A stretch of DNA of 64,000 bases from Echinococcus granulosus (Eukaryota; Platyhelminthes; Cestoda; Cyclophyllidea; Taeniidae): positions 657,980 through 721,979 of the forward strand of contig NW_020170387.1 of NCBI RefSeq assembly GCF_000524195.1. Direction: 5' to 3'. Position 1 is the stretch's first letter. Each line of letters starts with the position of its first letter. This document shows, piece after piece, positions 51,429 through 61,167 of the stretch. The notes below the pieces were generated by a model. That model searched no databases, was not told the origin of the DNA, and saw nothing but the letters and a program-made list of their open reading frames with translations. Both the position numbers and the translations under genes were made by a program.

Positions 51429-52033
51429 ATGGACTCTCGTTCATTTATTGAAGCGAAAATTGCCCAGCGACCTATTCTCTTGATTGGTAAAGCATATGAC
51501 CCACTCAGCAGAGAGGTAGCGCAATATCTCAGGATGCTGGACCTCAATAAAGGACATAGCAACATTTTCGAAGCACTTTACATTGATCAACGACAAGACG
51601 TCTCCGTGATTGATACCTACATCTATCAAAAATGGTTAACCAAGTGCCGTACGGTGCGAGTTCTTAGGTTCATGCTTTCATCTATTTTCTAGTACTTTAC
51701 CTGCTCTGTAAAAACCCCACCTTTCGTGTAGAAAAAAAACCTTACCATAACTAGTCTCAATGTATAAATCACCCTAATATGCGCAGTCAGTGAAAATCTT
51801 CACCAGTTTCGTCGCATTACGTTTCATAGATAACTACATTATCCTCCTACCTATGCATGCATCGTTAATGTGCACCAACACCTAATCCGGCCAGTAAGAT
51901 TATAATGTTTTCAATAAAATAGGTTCCTCACCTCTTCATTCGTGGTGAATATATTGCAGGAGGGATGGACCTTATCTGGTTACTCCGGAAAGGAATGCTA
52001 AGGAAGTTATTTACGGATCAGTGTATCTGTTAA
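51429..52033 (+). CDS. Glutaredoxin-fold protein lacking the catalytic cysteines (2 exons)
   Basis: Predicted 111 residues from exons 51429-51653 and 51923-52033, phase 0, with a 269-nt intron. The fold markers of glutaredoxin are present in order: strand RPILLIG (14-20), the conserved Lys21, the cis-proline motif RTVP (74-77) straddling the splice junction, and the glycine pair in GEYIAGGMDLIWLLRKGML (83-101). The active site is not: aligned to the SKTSCSYC region of human GLRX2, the sequence is GKAYDPLS, so CxxC becomes D-P-L-S and both catalytic cysteines are gone. Classical dithiol or monothiol chemistry is therefore not expected. Remaining cysteines are Cys73, just before the cis-proline motif, and Cys109 and Cys111 at the C-terminus. 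The start is the first ATG of the open frame. It is convergent with ACTR5, with 48 bp between stop codons. A non-redox binding or regulatory role is inference. Confidence 0.8.
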
Positions 52034-52070
52034 CAAAAGCTCAGAATAACATGGTACAGTCCCACCAGAC

Positions 52071-52076
52071 AATAAA
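52071..52076 (+). terminator. Poly(A) signal AATAAA of the glutaredoxin-like gene
   Basis: AATAAA 37 bp after the glutaredoxin-like stop codon and 5 bp before the last base of the ACTR5 stop codon on the other strand. Cleavage 10-30 nt downstream would place the transcript end inside the ACTR5 last coding exon, so the two mRNAs would overlap. Confidence 0.6.
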
Positions 52077-52081
52077 AACTG

Positions 52082-55000
52082 CTATACACATCCTTGCAGT
52101 TCTTGGACCTGTTGTTTAAGAGCTGTTGTTGGTTGTCGTCCTCGCCCAGGGTTGAACTTGGGATTGATTTCGAGATCTTTAAAGCTGGCGTAGAAGCGAT
52201 TACTGATTATATTTTCGGCCAGGTAATCGAATCCGCACTCATCGTACACATTTTTCGTTGTAAACTCCCTGAAGTCGTTTTCACTAGCAAGCTGGCTCCA
52301 AATCTGGGCACCTTTCCACGCATCGAGACTCGGATCGGCTATGAAAATAAAGAAGATAAGTGTTTAGGCATACTCAACGTTAGCATAATTGCTGTGGAAG
52401 CAGTAGTGCCACGTCGACTTGAGATATAGATCGTAATTTGTTTACCAGCCACAACCACCTCCAAGGGGTTACCGCCTTCCTTCCAAGGTAGAAGCTGTTG
52501 GAGCTCTAATCGTAGTCGCTCTTCCATGCCAGGTAACCTTGCTGGGCTTCCGGTGAGGAAAAGACGTCGTGGAACCCAGGGTTTGGCCGCATCCTCATAG
52601 AGGTACTTAGAAGCGTCGCGTAGCACCCAGGTGAGGCATTCACCCACACCCGCCTGCGTGTTGCCCATGAGACTGCGCTCAAACAAAACTTCAGTCGCCC
52701 TAAAGGGTAGCGCATCTTATTGGACAGGTAAGAGTTCCAGTGGGATCCTATACTTTAGGTATTTCATAGGGCTTCATTGTTACCGGTGATCTGATTTCAA
52801 GAAGCCAAGCTAGGCCTTAGGGTATAAAGCTCAATCATTCAACTCATTAGTTCTAGCGTTTCTTTCTGATATGTTATTTCTAATAAAAGGTGAAATCTCT
52901 AACCAGTGAGAATTTCAGACTATTCCTTAGAGCTCAAACAAATCCAAATACATATTGTAAAATTTGGTTCTGGAAATAGTCTAGGTTTACAGTCAGATGA
53001 ACTTTTGGTGAAGGCATATACTGGTAAAATTTCACAATAAAAAACAAATCAGATTGTGATTCCCATGATAAAACGCAAGGCCTACCGGATCGGCTCTGTC
53101 GACAGATGAACCTTGTAATATTCAGAAATATTTATCTTTAGTCCAACCGTTCCCGTTTCCCTGCATAATAAAGTTAAAATTTGCCGGTCGTTTCCGAAGC
53201 AGTAATCACGAGTTCATGTCAAATCACTGGCTTACCTTTCTCTCGAAGAGAGTTACCCGTAAGACTACTTTGAGAATCAAATAAACTGCATGGAAATACT
53301 GTTCAATTTATTGAATTGACAAAAGTAAATGCATAGAGACGGAATGGAGATAAGTTCACGATTATTATTATCAGATCAACAGCAATGAATTCACGTCTAC
53401 TAATCTGGCATCGATATTTCTATCTGGCTCGTAAAACTATTTTAATAAATCAAATGAGGCATGACCAAATTACCTTTAGTCGACTAGACAAAAAAGTGAA
53501 TGAAGTAGTCATTCGAAAATCTTGTCCCAAAAGGGTATGATGCCAAAAACAAACCCATGAACCGCCAAATAAAATGAAATTAAAATTGACAGGAAATGTT
53601 TAATATTAGCATCATTAAACCAACAATCGTGAATTCCTGTTTGCTAATGGATTGTCGCAGAACCCATTTCTTCGTCAAAAGATACACAGGAAAAAGAGAA
53701 ACCAGATGATATTAAATTGGTTGAGCTAACGAATGCAAATCCATAGAGAAGGGCTGTCAAAAATGCGTACGTGAGCAAATCGGCACAGATACCCTAGCAA
53801 TCACAGCCAATGAGGACTGCCTAATTAGTCTAAAATGAGAGCTGAGTTTACTTGAGAAATTCCGGGTCGTAGGAGGCGCGAACGCAATCGAGAACGGCGA
53901 GCTGATCGCGTTCGCACTCGCTGAGATCTGCAGCCTCAGTCTCAAGCTTTTCGAAGGCGTCACGGGGCCTCGACCTTGACTGACTGCCGTCACTAGATAC
54001 AGCAGCAGGGAAGTGAAAAGTCGGTGAAATCGGGCAGGTGTTTTGCTGTGGTACTCCGTCTCCCACCTCAACAAAATCACCCCCTACATCCTCTGAAAAG
54101 GCATCCAAACTCTCCAGAGCCACCTCCTCGTCCAACCAGCTCTCCTCGTCTCCAGTTGGAGTTATCTCTGCCATGCTGCGATTCGAATCTTTTCTGGGAA
54201 TCTAGAGTACCGGATAAGGTCTCATATTCGCAATGAGACGCAAATTAGGTTTGATCAATCACATAACCAAAAGGTAAGCAGATAGTCCAAAAAACGAGCT
54301 GCTCAGGGATGCTGCTCTGAAGGAGCATTATAGGACAAATGCTGCCGCTTTTTAAATACCGTACAAGGCATGAAATACGCCTTAATATCTTCGTGAGCAA
54401 AGTATCAAATATCACATAGATTATGATTAAAAAGTCAAATTTAAATCGCGACACAATTTCGATCGGTCCGGTTATGCAGCTGGGCCGATGGAGGATAACC
54501 TTAACAATGATGTTCTTCAGATGCTAAACAAAATGCAGTTTATTTTAAAAATGCCTCATTTTATCAGATTCTGCATAAACTCACCGTTTTGCGAGCAGCT
54601 CCCCGACCGACACCACGCTTGCCACCACTGCTGCGCTCGGATTTCAGTTCGCTCGTCATTGCACGGATCTTTTCGATTTTGCGTTGCTTCCTCTCCGTAA
54701 TTGAATTCTGACTAATCACCGCCATTTTCCCATCATCCATTATCTCTTGGCTGTGCAACCCTAGTTCAGTGGCCAAATCCACCTTGGATTGGCGAAGGGT
54801 TCGTTGCTTGGCGATCCTCTGTCGTTTGTTATTTATTTGGGAGAGCCAGAGCTGAAGAAAAGTAGAAATGACATGAGGTCGCATTCGAAACACATGAGTA
54901 TATCATTAACATCAAAACTTACGCAAAAATCATCCCTCCGCCTCGCTTCCAAGTCGTTAGCGGCCAAAAGTCGCTAAAACCGAGAGTATCCCATTAGCAA

Positions 55001-56472
55001 AGGAGCATGTACTTATGGTTGCTCCAATTAGAAATACGCACACGTCTCAGCTTTTGATCATTTAAGCCTTGTGCGTTGGTGGGCGGACCTGTTGTCATTT
55101 GCGCCTGTACTGCTGCAGGATAGGGAAATGAGGAAAGCAGCTCGGTGGCCTTCCTTTCACGAAGATTTACAAGCTTCTGCAGAACTGTCTCCTCGCCGGT
55201 TTCTACATCGCAGAGGGGTGGTGTTGATCTGTCAGTCTCACTCTCTCCCACATCATCGATGAGGCGGTCTCGTTTCATGTCGCTATCAAAACTACGAGTA
55301 TCAGATTCATCCGAATCGGCCTGTTCTTTCAACTAAGTACAGGGATGTGTAAGGTACTTGTGAACACAAAAAATGTTGGGAAGTTACCGTCAGTTACATA
55401 CCCGACCCATTACTCGTTTACGGTGTATTTCCCTCAGTCGATCAGCTTGAAATTGTCTGCGCTCAGCTAATTCCTGCGCCTTGCGTTGTGTTTCCTAGAA
55501 AATGTTAATCAAGCAAGTGGGACAGTGGGGAACAGACCGAAGTATGAATACGTAAATGCCTTCTAGAGAACTAACATCAGAATAGGGAATACACCATGTT
55601 CGTGTATTCTCCTGTTTGTAGGCTTCATCCTTCCAGCGCTGCATTTCTTCACGGTAATTCTCACATACCTTACCAAATGTTCGGATGAGATCCTGGTGAA
55701 AAAAAAAGGTGGTACAGAATGGATTAAGCTGTTGAGATACAGCAGTATCCAACCATAAATGAAAAAGGACCTTACTTCAGCTATAGGAATAGTGAACTTG
55801 TCTGAGTGACAGGGATACTTGAGGGCCAAAAGTTGTTGAAAATACCACGAAATGTGCGCCCCCCCAACAGACAATCGTCGGCACGCAGAAGGAATGTACG
55901 TGCCGTTCGAGAACGGAATAATATGTGTCGTGTGATATCCAAATGAAAGCATCATTGTATCTCTATTGAAGGCTAAAGCAATCGAATAAAACGCAACAGA
56001 TACCTGGAGAATCAGTGCCGAAGTTTGCGTAAAAGGATGCAAGGCCATCTACAAAGTACGTAAGCCTGTTCACTGAATATGTTTCAAAAAGAAGTTCTGT
56101 GATTTCTGTAGATTTACATTACGAATGAATGCAAATGGACCTACGAGATCGGGATTGCTGTGGACAACATAGAGGTTCGCTTAATATGACTGGAAAATTA
56201 ACCCCGGAGGACTCAATACCAATGTTACAAAAAATATGATCAAACACGATTTCCTGTACGTCCAATTGAGTGACTGTATTTTGTTCGAAAGGGGATTTTG
56301 AATTAACTTGGCTGAAGTCCATTTCATCCATCGATCCAACGAAAGTTTCCCTCATCCGAGACCGGGATTTCATGACAACGTTTCGAAATTGTAGCATAGG
56401 CTCATTCTTATTGGAAAACCCAGCCCTACATTCGAAAGAGCCATTGTCCACGACAATAGCCGGCACCACCAT
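52082..56472 (-). CDS. ACTR5: Actin-related protein 5, INO80 chromatin remodeller subunit (12 exons)
   Basis: Arp5 is a nuclear actin-related subunit of the INO80 remodelling complex. Exons in transcript order: 56145-56472, 56004-56105, 55776-55972, 55576-55692, 55402-55494, 55042-55332, 54923-54973, 54585-54851, 53852-54201, 53086-53160, 52446-52699, 52082-52338. All junctions keep phase, giving 793 residues (human about 607). Actin-fold landmarks are VVDNGSFECRAGF and LQFRNVV (N-terminus), ITELLFETYSVNRL, SFGYHTTHIIPF, LSVGGAHISWYFQQLLALKY, KVHLSTEPIRATEVLFERS, FLTGSPARLPGM and ADPSLDAWKGAQIW. As in other Arp5 proteins, the fold is split by a large charged, coiled-coil and acidic insertion (about residues 250-600), longer here than in human. 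In the adenosine motif TGG is TGS. The start ATG has acceptor-like attcag two bases before it. Identification is firm; the 75-nt exon 10 was placed by phase and homology. Confidence 0.93.
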
Positions 56473-57239
56473 TCCTGAATGAATATGCCAACCAGAATGA
56501 TACCAGGCTGACAGGGAACTACTATCTTAGCTTAAGCCTAAACTAATGCCAATGGTACAAGAGAGGCAGTAAGTTGTTATTTTTCATTTACATTACTCTG
56601 CTCAGCTTTTTATAAAAGCAGGAGCCTTATGAGCATATCATGTCTGGATTTTTTAATAGTAAATATTGATTTTATAGAACATTAAATATGAAAGGTTCAA
56701 AATACTTTGAAGTCAAATCTGCATCATTTTATAATTCTGCTGTGTCGTTTCATGCTTGCTTAACAGTAAAATTAGGCTAGCATACACCACACTTCTGCGG
56801 GAATGTGGTTATTTAGTCACATTATTTTTCCCGTGGTGCTCCACCATCATAACCATTTACCATACCTTCCTTTGCTCTAAGCAGTTTTTCTCATTTTGCG
56901 CTTATATTGCATGGCTAAATGGCTGCTTGTTAAACGTAGCTTTTTTAACAGGTTTATAGTTCATTTGGTTCATATTTGTGCTATTACTTGTCAAAAGGTC
57001 CCAATCGTTTATTTTGTACCTAATTCTTGGGTTACCTTATACTTATTCCTATCCTATAGCTAAAAATAAAATATGGTTGTATTCACCTTTTATGATTTCC
57101 CATAACTCTTACATTCGACTTTCTGCAACACATACTGATATTTTGCGTTTTAAATTCTAGTGGTTGCAATTCACTGGAAGGTAGTGTTTTGACATTTTGT
57201 TCATTCGTGCCTTTCACCGCGGGGGGTCTTTTGATTCTC
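56473..57239. other. ACTR5 5' flank, no gene recognised
   Basis: AT-rich DNA upstream of ACTR5 (-) and downstream of the candidate terminal exon at 57240. No convincing open frame. The ACTR5 promoter should lie at the start of this stretch. Confidence 0.5.
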
Positions 57240-57426
57240 CTAGGCTGTGCTCATGCTCTGCGCCATGAATCCTGGGTCGCACAAATGCCTTTCCAACTTC
57301 TCTGTATGTTGGTAATTGAAGGTTCGAGGCTCTACGCTAAATGTATTTGGATGGGTTAAAGTGGCTGCTGGTGGAGTTAATTGAGAATGGGACGATAATT
57401 GCACTGGTTGTGGAAATGACCCGGGT
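57240..57426 (-). CDS. Candidate terminal exon of an unrecognised gene
   Basis: A strong acceptor (gaaatctcttttag|ACCCGG) opens a frame of 61 codons ending in TAG. It reads GSFPQPVQLSSHSQLTPPAA and is Pro/Ser/Thr-rich, as in disordered C-terminal tails. Its phase (one leading base) matches the donor of the block at 58524-58638. No family recognised, and the low-complexity composition means chance cannot be excluded. Confidence 0.4.
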
Positions 57427-58523
57427 CTAAAAGAGATTTCACTTTGGGTTAAGTAGCGCAATCAAGGCTGCTCTAAGCCAATCCGTATTGGCGTTATAGT
57501 GGAAAATGGCGGCTTTTGTCATGTTCAGATTTAAGTGGAACTTCTGTTGTGAGTCGGTGGATTTTAGTGCACAAAGGCTGGTTTCCGCCGTCACTGTTTC
57601 GCATTTTTCCTACGATTGGTTACCATCTCTCAAGTTTGGTATAAGCGCAGAGGCTGTGAGACCCTCTTGACGGTACGTTTTCCTATCTTAAAAGCAGTAA
57701 TGTTCGTTATATTCTCAGTTGCTGCTAAGCCCTAATGAGCCAGTTAGCGGATCCCCCTGTCAACGTAAAATAATTATAAACATGCTCCCCAGGGCGGAAG
57801 GTCACGAGTGCTGGAGGCGCTAAACTGTTGTTTGCACAAGCAAACGTCTCCGAGAGATCGATGGTACATTTTTACTTGTTATAACTGCAGGAGGCGGTGT
57901 GTGGTGCAACTTGCATAATGTGGTTCACCGTTTTAGAGGTTGGTTTCTTTGTAACGATGCCGTGAATCCTTTGGATTGCTTTTATTTTTGAAGGTCTGAA
58001 AACAATGTTTCCATCTAATTTGCATCGATGTTAGGTGTGTTCAGCCGAAAACCTTAGTTAAACGTTTCTTTTAGCTCATTGACAGGAAGGTATGAATTCA
58101 TTACCGTGTTTTTTAGGTGGTGCATTTGTGGCACGTTTCTAGTCTGTGTGAATAATTATTGTGCTGCCGTTGGTAGGCTGAGCTGCAGAAAACGGAGTAC
58201 TTGAGCGGTAGGATCCTTGCTTAAATTTCGTCTAAAGGTACCAGTAGACTAGCCTAGAACGTGTAGATTTCCTTCCAATTGTTGGGATTTACTTGTTTCT
58301 TCCAATATGCAATGTATGGTAATTAAGCTCATCGGCTGAGGAAAGCGCGGCTGTGTTTTATGGGGTGTTTTCCCACCTAGATTTAAGCCCCGGATGAACG
58401 AGAATTCGCCTATTTTGTGTGAATCAGATGCTTAAAGATTAATTTATTTAACTTTGCTCTAAGAATTGGATTCAGATAGTCCTCTAGGCTTCCTCAACTT
58501 AACGCCAGTAACTGAACCTACAC

Positions 58524-58638
58524 CCGCAGTCGCTCGACTTTTCAGTCTCCCTAAGGAAATGCGTGAAGATTGGATTCAAGGTACTTGGTTGTAATGCACT
58601 TCTGCTGATATGTGTAGTGCTTGTTGAAGGCTCAGGTG
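58524..58638 (-). CDS. Candidate internal exon of the same unrecognised gene
   Basis: Acceptor tacacctgttag|CACCTGAGCC, then an open frame reading APEPSTSTTHISRSALQPST, ending at TGCGG|gtgtag (or six bases later at TGTAG|gttcag; both leave the same phase). Ser/Thr/Pro-rich like the block at 57240-57426, and phase-compatible with it. The preceding exon must end with one base over. No domain recognised. Confidence 0.35.
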
Positions 58639-59216
58639 CTAACAGGTGTAAGTTAGTTATCAAAGAATTGAGTACCATTTTAAGTTTACTCACTGATATT
58701 ACTCAGATAAATTGTTCATGATCTTGCACGTGTAACTCAGTGGGTGAGAAATAAAAGACCTTGAAGGATTCATCAGTAAAATTAATGCCTTAGAATTATT
58801 AGAGCAAATAAACACACTTAAAGCACAAATCAATAGACAGAAAACAACCGATTTTTGGTATTTAAGGCAAACTTTAGTTCACTTGTTCTCCAGAAATTAC
58901 CACCTTATGTAGGCAGTGTCAGACTGCTGCTAGTCGACCAAGTGCATACAAAGTAAGCTTTAGTGTTAAATGTGTGAAGGTCTCATTCACTATATTGGCT
59001 AGGACTCCACAGACATGCTCCTACGAAATCTCCTGGCCATAAATCCTAGCGGTCAATTGGAGTAGAAAGTGATGGCAGAGATATTGCACTCAATTGTGAT
59101 CACTGCTTGTGTTGATTCAGAATGTGCGTGTGGCTCTTTTATTGTAGCGAATTGCACCATTCCTAAAATGGCAGTAAGGTGTCAACAGGCGATTTTGAAT
59201 GTGCCTGCTTCACTGA

Positions 59217-59388
59217 TTACAGATCAACGTTCATCACTGTTTTCTTTAGTAAGACTTTGCGGGTGGTACTCTCATCGAATTTGTCGTTATTCACGCCGAT
59301 TGATGATGCCATCGCAATCCAGGTGATATTTTCTTCAATAAGTTTTTCGAAAGAAACATGAAAGTACTCCTTTGAAATTCCACCACAA
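59217..59388 (-). CDS. Candidate exon, unrecognised protein
   Basis: After a modest acceptor (ggaatttcaaag|GAG) the minus strand is open through EYFHVSFEKLIEENITWIAM and ends KKTVMNVDL followed by TAA; a weak donor (AAC|gttgat) just before the stop is the alternative end. Many codons have the RNY pattern common in coding sequence. It could follow the block at 59587-59730 (both phase 0). The overlapping plus strand also has splice-like signals, so the strand is not certain. Confidence 0.35.
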
Positions 59389-59586
59389 CATATTTGCTTT
59401 TTTCGATTAGGCATTTAAAAATTATTATCATGCTATTTATTTTTGGGAATATGTTATATCTGCCCCAAAAACGAACTTACTCTACATTTGTATTTTAAAT
59501 TTCTCTAATTATTTAAAGATATTAGATTTTATGTGATTAGGTGTTTGTTGCATATGACTTGGGAGTCAAACACTTGCAAAATTAAC

Positions 59587-59730
59587 TTTAACTGTCTGCA
59601 CCAACACCTCATGATTTCCCGTGACAGCGATACGCTGCTGAAGCACAGCCGCTGGATAGCAAGTAGAACACTCAACTTGTGTGTGTCCATTCTTATCTGG
59701 AGACAAAGATACGATGTCGATTCGAGGACT
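59587..59730 (-). CDS. Candidate exon, unrecognised protein
   Basis: A strong acceptor (atgtttattttag|AGT) opens 48 codons, phase 0 to 0, with a donor AAA|gttaat. It includes PRIDIVSLSPDKNGHTQVE and CSTCYPAAVLQQRIAVTGNH. Alternating strands and turns and balanced composition look like a folded domain, but I do not recognise the family. Best of the unassigned minus-strand blocks between 57 and 61 kb. Confidence 0.5.
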
Positions 59731-60039
59731 CTAAAATAAACATTGCGAAAAACAGGAGCAGGTCCCTGGTTAGTTGAAGGTTAATCTACTATGAGATTCG
59801 TCTGCACCGTCTTTGACCTTACCCTAGTGTGGCATCAGACCCCGTCACAATGGTGAAAGTAAATGAACAGAAATGATGGTTTTTGTGTCTGCTTTGATGT
59901 TTATCTTTTTGTTGCAAGTCTTTTAAACTTCAGCATTTGATGTCCAGCTTTGTATTGAATCCCCAAATGTTGTATCGCAAATATTGAACTCGATATTGAA
60001 TTTAAAATAGGACAGTAACATTTACAACCTCTCCTAGCA

Positions 60040-60108
60040 CTCATTCCCTTGTTGCATTGGTTAGTGCCATCAAATTTGAGCGGAGTCTCATCCATTGTGG
60101 ACCCACCG
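60040..60108 (-). CDS. Candidate first coding exon
   Basis: ATG in a good context (tccacaATGGATG) opens MDETPLKFDGTNQCNKGMSA and reaches a donor AGGAGAG|gttgta with phase 1. It lies about 150 bp downstream, on the minus strand, of a CpG-rich island with a CRE-type palindrome, which fits a transcription start. The link to the exons at 57-59.7 kb is only positional; intervening exons were not found. Confidence 0.3.
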
Positions 60109-60199
60109 TTGCATGCCCTACTTACGCGCACACACCCTTGCAAGCACGCACACGTTGAAAGCACTCACAAACTTGGCCATTAAAACGTCGGAACCGGGA

Positions 60200-60350
60200 G
60201 AAGATAAAGCACCGGGTCTGTTAGGCACGCACGTAAGCGCGACGGCGGTGGGCGCAGCTGAGTTGACGTCACGCGGTGGGTTTGCGACGCGTACGTATGC
60301 GCCCTCTCACCGCTCGTGTGCGTGCGTGTGCGCGCACTCGCGCCAGCTCC
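60200..60350. promoter_or_regulatory. CpG-rich island with a CRE palindrome
   Basis: CG dinucleotides are dense here (gcgcgacggcggtgggcgc, gcgacgcgtacgtatgcg, gtgcgcgcactcgcgc), against an AT-rich surround. The exact 8-bp CRE TGACGTCA is at 60264-60271. The candidate first exon on the minus strand is just downstream in that direction. CREB/ATF binding is established knowledge for this octamer; activity here is inference. Confidence 0.4.
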
Positions 60351-61003
60351 AATCGATAGTCGCCATCGTGCAAGGGTAAAGCCTCGCAGCGCTATTTTTG
60401 TGGGTACACGAGTGAATGCCAGGGGAGTGGTGAGGGCAGTTTTGCTAGTGGGCCAACGAAATAAGCTTAAGAGCTCAACAAGCCTCTCCAAGCTCACCCT
60501 CCTCTCAAGCTGATTGATAAATAATAGGTGATCATCAGTCTTTAATCGCTAGAGTGTATAGCCCTCTATATGACGCATAGCCTACACAAATATTTGAAGA
60601 GATATGATACGGCTGTGATACGAATAAGTTTGCTGAACTAAGGGTTGAGAATGCAAAACGTCCCAAAACGTGATATAGTGGTACTTCTCATAACTTTGAT
60701 CTCACTATCAATTTGTAAAAGTAGTTGAGTTTGCATTCATGCTAGAATGCCTTTTTATCACCCACTGCTTGTTATACAAGTTTTATGTAAACTGGGTCCC
60801 CAAAGCGTACAAATAAAATTGTTTACAATCTCATCACACAGGCACTGAGAATGTTTCTGAAGTGTAATTACAATCCTCCCAGCCATTCTGATCAAGTAGA
60901 AGCATGAAATCTTATTTGCTTGTTGTTCACTAAGACAGACCACCTCATTGCTGTTCCTCACCCTCATGCTCTATCAAACCCTCCCAACTTAGATGCAAAT
61001 TAC

Positions 61004-61167
61004 CTGCTTTTTGGTACTTTAGGAAACGCGTGCATGCCATTTCGGCCAGGCTTTTAAACACACTTAAGAATAAACGAACACTACACGCGTTGTGAATGTG
61101 AAGTAAAAACATACTAGGAATATGCGCTTCACGCAGCCAGTCCACTTCTCTTGCAAGTTCTGTCTTG
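61004..61167 (-). CDS. Candidate exon, unrecognised protein
   Basis: Acceptor gaggtctgttttag|CAAGAC, then 54 open codons (begins KTELAREVDWLREAHIPSMF, later VFKSLAEMACTRFLKYQKA) to a donor GCAG|gtaatt, leaving one base. A largely helical composition. It lies upstream of the CpG island on the same strand, so it would belong to a different gene or transcript from the 57-60 kb blocks. No family recognised. Confidence 0.3.

Noticed and set aside
52506..52715. Minus-strand frame reading MRYPLGRLKFCLSAV over the ACTR5 exon 11 acceptor
   Set aside because: It is a shadow in another frame of a confidently placed ACTR5 exon.
54172..54177. ATG at 54174 as an independent gene start within ACTR5 exon 9
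   Set aside because: The open frame extends upstream to an acceptor at 54202 (ctctag|ATTCCC) whose phase matches exon 8; the ATG is an internal methionine.
59147..59322. Plus-strand exon chain: a 26-nt block ending at gtaagg, then a block from 59222 ending AATCCAG|gtgata, reading STFITVFFSKTL and SLFTPIDDAIAIQ
   Set aside because: Splice signals are good, and I considered a fasciclin-like match. But the chain has no plausible start, the next block runs into a stop after 14 codons, and the minus strand over the same bases has a more coding-like codon pattern. Strand data could reopen this.
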